From Heyndrickxia shackletonii (GTDB lineage: Bacteria; Bacillota; Bacilli; Bacillales; Bacillaceae_C): a stretch of 62,932 nt of DNA. Numbering within the stretch: position 1 is the stretch's first letter; each line of letters starts with the position of its first letter. Positions 1 through 7,774 of the stretch are shown piece by piece. A program made the position numbers and the translations under genes. The notes under the pieces are model-generated. The model was not told the origin of the DNA. It ran no database searches and saw nothing but the letters and a program-made list of their open reading frames with translations. Where the stretch lies: positions 608,652 to 671,583 of the forward strand of contig NZ_LJJC01000006.1 of assembly GCF_001420715.1 (NCBI RefSeq), given 5' to 3'.

Positions 1-218
1 CATACGAATGGGGAAACTCTAGAAAGAAATATTGGAGAATAGCCAGAAGCCCAATCCTACAGAAAACCCTCACAAACTCCTATTGGGAGATGCGAGGGCT
101 GAAGAGTCTTTATGTGAGATATTCTCAACTACGTCAGACATAAATGGAACCGCCGTATACGGAACCGTACGTACGGTGGTGTGAGAGGTCGGGGGTTAGT
201 CACCTCCTCCTACTCGAT
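1..218 (+). mobile_element. Group II intron, 3' end (domains V-VI), truncated by window start
   Basis: Only the last part of the intron is inside the window. A domain V hairpin is visible: ACCGCCGTA at 149-157 pairs with TACGGTGGT at 172-180 (one G-U pair) around an inner stem. A domain VI-like stem follows (about 183-215) and the element seems to end in TACTCGAT at 211-218. Just before domain V lies the tail of the intron-encoded reverse transcriptase. Group II introns are self-splicing RNAs that move by retrohoming; the RNA core at the 3' end looks intact, but the 5' part cannot be judged here. The exact 3' splice boundary is an inference from the usual terminal AY dinucleotide. Confidence 0.85.
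3..143 (+). CDS. Group II intron reverse transcriptase/maturase, C-terminal 46 residues (partial)
   Basis: The frame beginning at base 3 is open to a TAA at 141-143 and gives the typical end of a group II intron maturase: a KYWRIARSP motif, then a TNSYWEMRGL stretch and LYVRYSQLRQT at the terminus. In this family this is the DNA-binding/endonuclease-proximal tail that follows the RT and maturase (X) domains. The stop lies a few bases before domain V, the normal arrangement when the ORF sits in domain IV. The N-terminal part is outside the window, so activity cannot be assessed. Confidence 0.8.
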   Translation, partial: YEWGNSRKKYWRIARSPILQKTLTNSYWEMRGLKSLYVRYSQLRQT

Positions 219-231
219 TTAAAAACGTATG

Positions 232-462
232 TCATGTAGACTTAATATTTTTATTATCTTTTGAAGTAACTTCCTCCATCAACATGATGGACATACTAAA
301 AATAAGGGTGATTAATGAAGCGATGACAACACCTACACCTGTTGCCGTATAAAAATATCCACCACTGGCAGCGCTTACAAAGAAACTTGCAATAAAAATA
401 AGTACTCCTAAACAGACTCCACAAATGGATCCTTTAATAGCTTTTAGACTTTTTTCATGCAT
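232..462 (-). CDS. Small two-helix membrane protein, unknown function
   Basis: A 76-residue protein starting MHEKSLKAIKG, chosen because AAGGGAG lies about 9 bases upstream; an 11-codon in-frame extension exists but has no ribosome site. Two hydrophobic segments are visible (about residues 12-30 and 35-58), followed by a short charged tail. I do not recognise a family. It lies between the group II intron and ctaA, on the same strand as ctaA, but the ctaA terminator at 624-656 separates them, so it is probably its own transcription unit. Confidence 0.6.
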   Translation of the reverse strand: MHEKSLKAIKGSICGVCLGVLIFIASFFVSAASGGYFYTATGVGVVIASLITLIFSMSIMLMEEVTSKDNKNIKST

Positions 463-623
463 TAATACCATCTCCCTTACTGAATATTCTACCAATAATC
501 ACAAAATTGTCAAATATTTTTTCGAAAAAATTAACAAATAGGGGTGGAATAATTCTTATTTTTATGATTTGTTCTGTGATAATAGAGATGGTAACATACA
601 TTAGAATAAAACAAATACAAAAT

Positions 624-656
624 AAAAAATCCTAAACATTATATTTAGGATTTTTT
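624..656 (-). terminator. Rho-independent terminator after ctaA
   Basis: AATCCTAAA (628-636) pairs with TTTAGGATT (644-652), flanked by A6 and T6 runs, so it can work in both directions. It overlaps the ctaA stop codon region on the minus strand. Confidence 0.8.
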
Positions 657-1530
657 ATCTGCTATGGAAGCCAATAATGCTTAGAGTACCAACAAGTAAG
701 GATATGATGGAAACATGGATAAGGACCGCACCTAAACTAAGATGAGTGTATATCAATAATGCTCCGCTTAATCCTTGAAGGAGAATAAGTATAAAACAAG
801 TAATACTCAAACGGTAAATGTCTGGCCGAATAGCGCTGAATTTTTTCGCTCTCCATATAAGTATAAGAAAAAGAATGATTAATCCAAGCGCAAATGATCG
901 ATGAATGACATCTACCCAAAAAGCCATTCCGACTTCCGATGCATGTTCGGTCGGAAAAGGAAAACCTCGAAAAGAAGCTCCAGATCCCGTTTTGGAAACA
1001 TACCCGCCAAAGTAAATTGCTGCATATGAAAAAATAAAAATGAACCAAGAAAAAACGGTAAAGGAAAGCGGTAATTTTCCATGGTCCTGTGTCTTTCTTT
1101 CACTCTGAAAAATAACATATGCAATATTTACTACCGCAGAAAAGGAAATAAGGGCAATCCCTAAGTGTGCGGCCAAAAGCAATGGTGAAAGGGAGACCAT
1201 AACAGTTAATGCCCCTAAAGTCGATTCTCCGAGAATGCCTATTACGGCAAACAACACAAGCCATTTTATTTTAGGGGATTTAGATTTATATCGGAACCAA
1301 GCAATTGCTGAAACTACAAATAATAAGAGACTCGCAAGGCCAACTACTATTCGATGTGTATACTCAATAACGGAATGGTAATCGGAAAAGTCCGGAAATA
1401 TACTTCCATTACAAAGTGGGTAACCACTTCCGCACCCCATTGCAGAATTGGTCATCGTATCAACAAAGCCGATAATATTTACTATAAATAGCAATACAGC
1501 TGAACTAACTGCAAGCCAAAAAAATTTCAT
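655..1530 (-). CDS. ctaA: Heme A synthase CtaA
   Basis: Membrane enzyme that oxidises the C8 methyl of heme O to a formyl group, making heme A for aa3-type oxidases. The 291-residue product has eight hydrophobic segments and the family marks: the cysteine pair Cys33/Cys40 (CGSGYPLC) in the first outside loop, the YTHRIVVG motif with its heme-ligand histidine, AAHLGIA, VIHRSFALG and LIHVSIIS. The start MKFFWL at 1530 was chosen because AAGAAGGTG lies just upstream; an extra 27 codons before it look non-coding. It lies downstream of qoxABCD on the same strand, across a terminator-like hairpin and a repeat, so it supplies the heme for that oxidase even if it has its own promoter. Confidence 0.95.
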   Translation of the reverse strand: MKFFWLAVSSAVLLFIVNIIGFVDTMTNSAMGCGSGYPLCNGSIFPDFSDYHSVIEYTHRIVVGLASLLLFVVSAIAWFRYKSKSPKIKWLVLFAVIGILGESTLGALTVMVSLSPLLLAAHLGIALISFSAVVNIAYVIFQSERKTQDHGKLPLSFTVFSWFIFIFSYAAIYFGGYVSKTGSGASFRGFPFPTEHASEVGMAFWVDVIHRSFALGLIILFLILIWRAKKFSAIRPDIYRLSITCFILILLQGLSGALLIYTHLSLGAVLIHVSIISLLVGTLSIIGFHSR

Positions 1531-1579
1531 GATTACACCTTCTTTATAAGGTCTAATGATCTTGTTCAGTATTGAACAA

Positions 1580-1630
1580 TGTATAAAGAAAGAACTTCTC
1601 TTAGATACCAATGTGACGCACTAAGAGAAG
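1580..1630 (-). terminator. Probable terminator of the qox operon
   Basis: CTTCTCTTAG (1595-1604) and CTAAGAGAAG (1621-1630) form a perfect 10-bp stem with a 16-base loop. Read on the minus strand it is followed by a T-rich stretch (1580-1594). It sits between qoxD and ctaA. Confidence 0.65.
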
Positions 1631-1661
1631 CATTCTTCAAAGTTGTGTTTGTTTTGTATTT

Positions 1662-1767
1662 GTCTAGCGCAAGCAGCCACCGGCTAGCGGATTTCCACGT
1701 GTCATTCCCGCAGGTAATAAATTTACCATTGTACGCCGATGTGCAAGGCACTTCCGCTTGTCTTATT
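1662..1767. repeat. Bacillaceae intergenic repeat, GTCTAGC type, copy 1
   Basis: Begins GTCTAGCGCAAGCAGCCACC and continues through CGGCTAGCGG. The same core in opposite orientation occurs at 7582-7610. Such GTCTAGC(T/G)C elements are common between genes of Bacillus relatives; their function is not known to me. Confidence 0.55.
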
Positions 1768-2068
1768 GAACAACTGAATTAAATGACATGATCCAGATTG
1801 CACCTACGACAATTGTTACTACGAAAATCAATCCTAAAACTAATGCCATTACATTGTAACGAGGTCCTTCTCCATCACGAATATGCATGAAGAAGAAGAG
1901 CTGAATAACAAATTGTAATACGGCTGCTATTAAAATAACAGGTAAAAGCACTGATTTTGCAAGCATATGATTTAACACAAGTACAAGCGGGATGATTGTC
2001 AAAATAATAGATAGGATAAATCCAATTACATAAGCTTTAATGGATGCAGTATGTTCATGATTTGACAT
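1763..2068 (-). CDS. qoxD: Cytochrome aa3 quinol oxidase subunit IV
   Basis: A 101-residue protein of the CyoD/QoxD/CtaF family with three transmembrane helices, needed for assembly and stability of the oxidase rather than catalysis. The motif FFFMHIRDGEGPRYN between helices 2 and 3 is typical. Its ATG (2066-2068) follows directly on the qoxC stop codon, with GGGGGTGATG inside the end of qoxC as ribosome site, so the two are translationally coupled. It ends the qox gene order A-B-C-D. Confidence 0.9.
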   Translation of the reverse strand: MSNHEHTASIKAYVIGFILSIILTIIPLVLVLNHMLAKSVLLPVILIAAVLQFVIQLFFFMHIRDGEGPRYNVMALVLGLIFVVTIVVGAIWIMSFNSVVQ

Positions 2069-2674
2069 TTACATCACCCCCATTAAATAAACAACAGTAA
2101 GGATGAAGATCCAAACGGCATCTAAGAAGTGCCAGTAAAGACTTATTACAGAGATCTTTCTTTTCGTTACAGTTGTAATCCCTTTACGAGATAGTTGAAT
2201 CATTAATCCGATCATCCAGAAGATACCTACGGTAACGTGCAATCCGTGTGTTCCTACTAATGTAAAGAAAGAAGTAAGGAAAGCACTCTTAGAGATAGTT
2301 GCACCTTCATGAACCATATTAGTGAACTCGTTGATTTCAAGTCCCACAAACACTGCACCAAGGGCAGCTGTAACGATAAGCCAGCCCAATAGTGCTTTTT
2401 TATTTCCTTTGTGCATGAATAAAACAGCTATACCACTTGTAAACGAACTTATTAATAAGATAAAGGTTTCAATGATAAAACCAGGTTTATCAAATTCCTT
2501 CCCTGTAAATCCTCCATTTGTGTGAGTATGCAAAACAGCATAAGCTGCAAATAGAGTCGCGAAAAGGAGACAGTCGGTTACAAGGAAAATCCAAAAACCT
2601 AATATTTTTAACCCTTCCTGGTCTACATGACCATGATCGTGGTTAGAAACATGAGCAGAAACGCTTTGTTGCAT
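2069..2674 (-). CDS. qoxC: Cytochrome aa3 quinol oxidase subunit III
   Basis: A 201-residue membrane protein of the heme-copper oxidase subunit III family (CyoC/QoxC), with five hydrophobic segments starting near residue 25 (GFWIFLVTDCLLFATLFAAY). The subunit stabilises subunit I and the proton-uptake pathway and binds no cofactors. The GTHGLHVTVGIFW and SLYWHFLDAVWIFIL stretches are family hallmarks. The start ATG has TTAGGAGG upstream. It lies 12 bases after qoxB and abuts qoxD. Confidence 0.93.
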   Translation of the reverse strand: MQQSVSAHVSNHDHGHVDQEGLKILGFWIFLVTDCLLFATLFAAYAVLHTHTNGGFTGKEFDKPGFIIETFILLISSFTSGIAVLFMHKGNKKALLGWLIVTAALGAVFVGLEINEFTNMVHEGATISKSAFLTSFFTLVGTHGLHVTVGIFWMIGLMIQLSRKGITTVTKRKISVISLYWHFLDAVWIFILTVVYLMGVM

Positions 2675-2686
2675 GTTTAAAACCTC

Positions 2687-4675
2687 CTAATTTGCAGTTT
2701 GTTGAGCTGAAAGAACACGATTTCTATATTCATTTTCAGTTCGCTCTATCTCTTCCACAGGAATATAGTAATCTGTGTCATATTGGAATGAACGTACGAA
2801 TAAAGTAACTACAACACCGATTAAGCCAGCAACTCCCATCCACATCCATTCAAATGTAAATCCGAATCCGGCAATAAAGAAGAAGCATGCCATGATGAAT
2901 GGAACACCAGTGTTTTTCGGCATATGAATTGGCTCGTATTTAACCGGTTTTTCTTGATAGTCTCCATTTTTCATTTCTTGTTTTTTATACCACCATGCAT
3001 CACGACCTTTTACTTCAGGTAGAATTGCAAAGTTGTATACAGGTGCAGGAGACGGGATAGACCATTCTAGTGTACGACCATCCCAAGCATCACCGGTTAC
3101 ATCACGTTCACCGTGTTTAATACTATAAACAATTTGCCATACTTGGAAGATGAATCCGATACCCATTAAGAATGCTCCGACCGTAGATATCATGTTGAGC
3201 GGTGCCCAACCCATATCCCATCCTGCAGAAGCATTATAGGTATAAATACGACGAGTCATTCCCATGAAACCAAGGGCATATTGAGGCATGAAGCAAACAT
3301 AGAAACCAATTTGCCATAACCAGAATGCCCATTTTCCAAGACGATCATTTAACTTAATTCCAAAGATTTTAGGGAACCAATAATACATACCTGCTAAATA
3401 TCCGAATACAACCCCACCGATTAATACTTGGTGGAAGTGGGCGATTAAGAAATAGCTGTTGTGATATTGATAATCCGCTGGTGCTGCGGCAAGCATAACG
3501 CCTGTTGCTCCTCCGACAAGGAAACACGGAACGAATGCATAAAACCAAAGCATCGGTTGAGTAATGCGCACCCTTCCTCGAAACATCGTAAAGAGCCAGT
3601 TAAATATCTTTACTCCGGTAGGAATTGCGATGATCATCGTACAAATAGCAAAGACAATGTTTACATCGGCTCCGGCACCCATTGTAAAGAAATGGTGTAC
3701 CCAAGTGTAATAAGAAACAACACTTATGGCAATCATAGAAAATACCATGGAACTATAACCGAAGATACGTTTTTTCGAGAAGGTTGCTACTACTTCAGAG
3801 AACACTCCGAATGCAGGTAAGACAACGATATATACTTCAGGGTGACCCCACATCCAAATTAAGTTGACGTACATCATTGGATTTCCGCCAGCTGTTGATG
3901 TGAAGAAATGTCCGCCTAATAAACGGTCAATTGTTAACATAGCTAATGTTACTGTAAGAATAGGGAACGCACCTAAAATAGCGATAGAAGATGCCAATGT
4001 AGACCATGTGAAAAGTGGCATGTCACGTAATCGCATAGATGGCGTACGCATTTTTAAAATCGTAACGACAAAGTTAATTCCGGTCGCTAAACTTCCGATA
4101 CCGGATATCTGAATGCCCCATATCCAGTAGTTTTGACCTGGACCTGGACTAAATGCACTTTCTGATAATGGTGGATAAGAAAGCCAACCAGCATTTGGTG
4201 AACCACCAATAACGAACGAAAGATTAAAGAGCATTGCTCCGATGAAAAATAGCCAGAAACTAATAGCATTTAAAGCTGGGAAAGCAACATCTCTTGCTCC
4301 AATTTGTAAAGGAACAACCATGTTAAATAAAGCAAACATAAATGGCATTGCCATAAATAGAATCATAATAGTACCATGAGTCGTAAAAATCTCATTATAA
4401 TGCTCTGACTCTAAAAAGTGAGCATTTGGAACAGCGAGCTGTGCCCGCATTAAAAGGGCATCCACTCCACCGCGGAAGAGCATTAGTAAAGCGGCTAAAA
4501 GATACATAATACCAATTTTTTTATGATCAACGGTTGTGATCCATTCTCTCCATATCCAACCCCATTTTTTAAAATAGGTGAGGCAAAAAACAATCGCAAC
4601 CACTGCTAATACAATCGAAACATCGGCTCCATAGATCATTGGATCGCCGGTGACAAAGAAATGCGATGTATCCAA
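2687..4675 (-). CDS. qoxB: Cytochrome aa3 quinol oxidase subunit I
   Basis: Catalytic subunit that reduces O2 to water with electrons from menaquinol and pumps protons. The 662-residue length and the N-terminal DHKKIGIMY segment match QoxB. Metal ligands are visible: His100 (TTHGTIM, low-spin heme), the CuB site His278 with the cross-linked Tyr282 (WGHPEVYIV), His327/His328 (VHHFFTMG), and His413/His415 (IAHFHQV) for the two hemes. The start is TTG, preceded by AAGGAGGAG. It follows qoxA by 21 bases. Family membership is very sure; the quinol rather than cytochrome c substrate follows from QoxA. Confidence 0.96.
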   Translation of the reverse strand: MDTSHFFVTGDPMIYGADVSIVLAVVAIVFCLTYFKKWGWIWREWITTVDHKKIGIMYLLAALLMLFRGGVDALLMRAQLAVPNAHFLESEHYNEIFTTHGTIMILFMAMPFMFALFNMVVPLQIGARDVAFPALNAISFWLFFIGAMLFNLSFVIGGSPNAGWLSYPPLSESAFSPGPGQNYWIWGIQISGIGSLATGINFVVTILKMRTPSMRLRDMPLFTWSTLASSIAILGAFPILTVTLAMLTIDRLLGGHFFTSTAGGNPMMYVNLIWMWGHPEVYIVVLPAFGVFSEVVATFSKKRIFGYSSMVFSMIAISVVSYYTWVHHFFTMGAGADVNIVFAICTMIIAIPTGVKIFNWLFTMFRGRVRITQPMLWFYAFVPCFLVGGATGVMLAAAPADYQYHNSYFLIAHFHQVLIGGVVFGYLAGMYYWFPKIFGIKLNDRLGKWAFWLWQIGFYVCFMPQYALGFMGMTRRIYTYNASAGWDMGWAPLNMISTVGAFLMGIGFIFQVWQIVYSIKHGERDVTGDAWDGRTLEWSIPSPAPVYNFAILPEVKGRDAWWYKKQEMKNGDYQEKPVKYEPIHMPKNTGVPFIMACFFFIAGFGFTFEWMWMGVAGLIGVVVTLFVRSFQYDTDYYIPVEEIERTENEYRNRVLSAQQTAN

Positions 4676-4696
4676 AACGGATCTCCTCCTTATTTA

Positions 4697-5641
4697 TTAT
4701 TTTTTCATATCCATTCCATCCATTGAATGACTACCACTCATATCCATTCCGTCCATCGACTTGCCGTCGCCCATATGATTCATATGTTTCATATATTCTC
4801 CGCCGTTTTTATTCACAATGCCTTCATATAGACCTTTTGGATAGGATGAAAAGCTTAATTCTTTTTCTAAGCCTGGTTTTTCTAAGTTTTTATATCCTGC
4901 ATTTGTTAAGGCAGGAGAGTTCTTTTTCACTTTATCTGCCCACTTATTGAAGTTTTCTTGTGTAACAGATTTCACTCTAAATTGCATGTGAGCAAATCCT
5001 TTACCAGTGAAGTTAGCCCCTGAGCCAAAATATTCACCAGTTTTATCAGCTTGAAGCCATAATCCCATTGACATACCTGGCATTGTATATTCTTGTCCAC
5101 CTAGCTGTGGAACCCAGAATGAATTCATTGTTCCAGAAGAAGTTAGAACGAATTGAACTGGAACACCAGCTGGAATTTCTGCGTAATTCACAGTAGCAAT
5201 TTTCTTGTCAGGATACGTAAACATCCATTTCCAATCTAAGGATGTTACTTGAATGACAATAGGCTTAACATCTTTCACAGGTGGTTTTGTTAAGTTCATT
5301 GTTGTTTTCGCTGTAAAGACACCAAGTATTGCAACGATAACAACAGGAATTCCCCACCAAATTACCTCCAACACCTTACTATCTGCCCATTCAGGCTGAT
5401 ATGGTGCTTTGTTATCCGGTGTATCACGGTATCGAATAGCAATATAAACGAAAATACCTATAACAGGAATAATGACAACTGCACACAAAATTACCGAAAT
5501 GATAATTAAACGTAACTCTTCATGGCCAACAGGGCCTTCTGGATTTAGGACAATGTATTTGCTTCGATCACAGCCAGCCAAAAGGACCATGCCGAGAAGA
5601 GCTAAAAAGGAATATTTAGCATATTTGGTCCATTTTCTCAA
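4697..5641 (-). CDS. qoxA: Cytochrome aa3 quinol oxidase subunit II (lipoprotein)
   Basis: A 314-residue subunit II. A signal peptide ends in the lipobox LAGC (Cys24), followed by two transmembrane helices and a cupredoxin-like outside domain. The WKWMFTYP and FWVPQLGGQEY motifs are typical of QoxA/CyoA, and the CuA-binding Cys-x3-Cys/His/Met ligands of cytochrome c oxidases are absent, so the electron donor should be quinol. The last 33 residues form an unusual Met/His/Gly-rich tail (repeated MDGMDM) absent from B. subtilis QoxA as I recall it. The start is TTG with AAAGGGG upstream. First gene of the operon, so the promoter lies in 5642-6100. Confidence 0.94.
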   Translation of the reverse strand: MRKWTKYAKYSFLALLGMVLLAGCDRSKYIVLNPEGPVGHEELRLIIISVILCAVVIIPVIGIFVYIAIRYRDTPDNKAPYQPEWADSKVLEVIWWGIPVVIVAILGVFTAKTTMNLTKPPVKDVKPIVIQVTSLDWKWMFTYPDKKIATVNYAEIPAGVPVQFVLTSSGTMNSFWVPQLGGQEYTMPGMSMGLWLQADKTGEYFGSGANFTGKGFAHMQFRVKSVTQENFNKWADKVKKNSPALTNAGYKNLEKPGLEKELSFSSYPKGLYEGIVNKNGGEYMKHMNHMGDGKSMDGMDMSGSHSMDGMDMKK

Positions 5642-6201
5642 TGGTAATTCCCCTTTCGTTTGAGATTAGATTCTATTTATTAAAAAACAATACAACTATA
5701 GCAGATTAATTTTTAATTGAATATCTATATTAGTAGAATAAATGCAAGTGTCAGAGAAAGTTCAAACTTGGATGCAAATATTCCACTTACAAGTAAAAAT
5801 ATGCAATAACTATATATTTTTACCAGTTAAAAAAATATTCGATTCCGATTATTCTGTTTATATTATTAAAGGTGAATAGTAAGCGCTTTATCTTGTTTTA
5901 TAAGGTTTTGTGAAGGTTTTGTTACAGAGTACATAATCTTGGAAATTTTTATGCTCAGTTATGAACATAAAATTAATGAAGGTTTTTAATCCTACTCAAG
6001 GGGTAGGATCATTCATCTATATATATTATATCGATATAGTAAATGTTGTATTGGAAATAATATAAACAACAGTTGTCTGTGAAAGATGTATAAAAAAGTA
6101 AAGCGTGTGCAATAAACTTGAAGATTTTCCAATATCCCTTCCAAATATAACTAAGATTCTTTATGATAAGAGAAATGGAAAAAATGGGGGATAAAGAATT
6201 C
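5642..6201. promoter_or_regulatory. Intergenic region between divergent qoxA and the Ktr-type transporter gene
   Basis: About 560 AT-rich bases without a credible gene. It must carry promoters for both neighbours. The only clear motif is a cre-like palindrome at 5878-5891. A short minus-strand open frame at 6009-6203 has no coding character. Confidence 0.6.
5878..5891. promoter_or_regulatory. cre-like site (CcpA operator candidate) upstream of qoxA
   Basis: AGTAAGCGCTTTAT matches the palindromic core of the catabolite-responsive element TGAAAGCGCTTTCA at 10 of 14 positions, including the whole AAGCGCTTT centre. It lies about 240 bases upstream of qoxA. Respiratory genes are often under CcpA in Bacillus; binding here is inference. 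Confidence 0.4.
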
Positions 6202-7569
6202 ATGTTTGGTAAGATGCGTGTGTGGCTGGAAAGACGCTCACCGGTCCAAGTTATTGTAGGTTATTATTTACTGGCGGTAGTGGTATCCATTTTATTATTC
6301 AGTCTCCCAGCGGTGCATAAACCTGGGGTTCATATAAGTTTTATTGACACTGTTTTTACAGCGGTCAGCGTTGTTAGTGATACTGGATTGACGGTGTTTA
6401 ACATTTCGGAGAACTATAGTTTATTTGGATATTTTGTCATTATGATTGTTTTACAATTTGGCGGCATTGGGATAATGGCGATGAGTACTTTCTTTTGGCT
6501 CCTTTTAGGGAGGAGAATTGGCTTACGTGAACGCCGTTTAATCATGGTAGACAATAATCAGTTTGCATTATCGGGTCTAGTACAGTTAGTGAAAGAAATA
6601 CTAAAAATGGTTCTTTGGACAGAACTAATAGGGGCAGTTATTTTCGGATTTCATTTTTTGAAGTATTTCCCTACATGGAAGGAAGCATTTCTGCAAGGGT
6701 TATTTGCATCCGTAAGTGCTACCACTAATGCTGGTATGGATATAACCGGAGAGTCTCTTACTCCATTTGCCGGGGACTATTTTGTGCAAATCATAACGAT
6801 CATCCTGATAATTTTTGGTGCAATAGGATTTCCTGTATTAATTGAAGTAAAGACGTATTTTTCAAGCAGAAAGAAAAAGCTGGAGCATCCATTTCGCTTT
6901 TCCTTATTTACAAAGATAACGACCTTTACTTATGGAATTCTATTTATTACTGGTACTATCTTGATTTTATTATTAGAATGGCAGCACTATTTTAAGAGTT
7001 TAACGTGGCATCAAAGTTTTTTCTATGCGCTTTTTCAAGCAGCAACAACGAGAAGTGCGGGACTTACGACCATGAATATTACCGAATTTTCCGTTCCAAC
7101 TTTATTGATAATGAGTGTATTTATGTTTATTGGCGGATCACCTAATTCTGTAGGAGGGGGAATTCGCACAACAACCTTTGCATTAAATATGTTGTTTGTC
7201 TATCATTTTGCAAAGGGAAACCGTGAGATTAAAATCTTTAAACGGGAACTCCATCAAGATGATGTTATGAAGTCATTGGCAATAACCATATTAGCGATTA
7301 TGATGTGTTGTATTTCCGTAGTAACAATAAGTATTTCTGATAAGCAGCAGGAGCTTATTTCTATATTATTTGAAGTTTGCTCTGCCTTTGGTACAGTGGG
7401 TCTGTCCATGGGAATCACTCCTGACCTGAGCATTCTTTCTAAATGTATTCTGATGATTCTTATGTTTGTTGGAAGGATAGGATTAACCTCATTCCTATAT
7501 ATAATAGGAGGAGACAATAATAAGAAAGCGAAATATCATTATCCGAAAGAGAGAGTCGTGACAGGATGA
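6202..7569 (+). CDS. Trk/Ktr-type K+ (Na+) transporter membrane subunit
   Basis: A 455-residue member of the TrkH/KtrB/KtrD superfamily, the translocating subunit of K+ uptake systems that works with a cytosolic RCK subunit (KtrA/KtrC). The four pore repeats can be seen, each with a selectivity-filter turn: VSDTGL (near 56), TTNAGMD (near 185), TRSAGLT (near 305) and AFGTVGLS (near 415). No RCK gene is adjacent, as for solitary ktrD in B. subtilis, but the B/D choice is uncertain. The start MFGKM at 6202 has GGGGGAT upstream. The gene stands alone between the qox promoter region and a terminator. Confidence 0.9.
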   Translation: MFGKMRVWLERRSPVQVIVGYYLLAVVVSILLFSLPAVHKPGVHISFIDTVFTAVSVVSDTGLTVFNISENYSLFGYFVIMIVLQFGGIGIMAMSTFFWLLLGRRIGLRERRLIMVDNNQFALSGLVQLVKEILKMVLWTELIGAVIFGFHFLKYFPTWKEAFLQGLFASVSATTNAGMDITGESLTPFAGDYFVQIITIILIIFGAIGFPVLIEVKTYFSSRKKKLEHPFRFSLFTKITTFTYGILFITGTILILLLEWQHYFKSLTWHQSFFYALFQAATTRSAGLTTMNITEFSVPTLLIMSVFMFIGGSPNSVGGGIRTTTFALNMLFVYHFAKGNREIKIFKRELHQDDVMKSLAITILAIMMCCISVVTISISDKQQELISILFEVCSAFGTVGLSMGITPDLSILSKCILMILMFVGRIGLTSFLYIIGGDNNKKAKYHYPKERVVTG

Positions 7570-7581
7570 TGGAGCACAAAT

Positions 7582-7610
7582 GCGTTAGCCGATAGGCTCT
7601 GGAGCTAGAC
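7582..7610. repeat. Bacillaceae intergenic repeat, GTCTAGC type, copy 2 (reverse)
   Basis: On the minus strand it reads GTCTAGCTCCAGAGCCTATC followed by GGCTAACGC, the same core as the copy at 1662 in opposite orientation. Confidence 0.55.
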
Positions 7611-7673
7611 GTAGGCAATATTATTAAATGGATATCCAAAGGTATAAATTTTAAAATTCCTAAACAATACAAT

Positions 7674-7712
7674 AGGACGGTTCTTCTATTTAAGAGGGAT
7701 CGTCCTTTTTTA
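7674..7712 (+). terminator. Terminator after the Ktr-type gene
   Basis: AGGACGGTTCTTCT (7674-7687) pairs, with some G-U pairs, with AGAGGGATCGTCCT, followed by T6. Confidence 0.75.
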
Positions 7713-7774
7713 CTCTTCTTATTTTGATAATTAAGAATATAATGAAAGGAAGATGCGCATAAGGGGGAAATCAA

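Noticed and set aside
3461-3820. 119-residue plus-strand frame inside qoxB
   Set aside because: It is the antisense shadow of a highly conserved gene, with no ribosome site or recognisable domain.
1763-5641. Cytochrome c oxidase (ctaCDEF, caa3) instead of quinol oxidase
   Set aside because: Subunit II has no CuA ligands and no cytochrome c domain, and subunit I and IV lengths match Qox. So qoxABCD is preferred.
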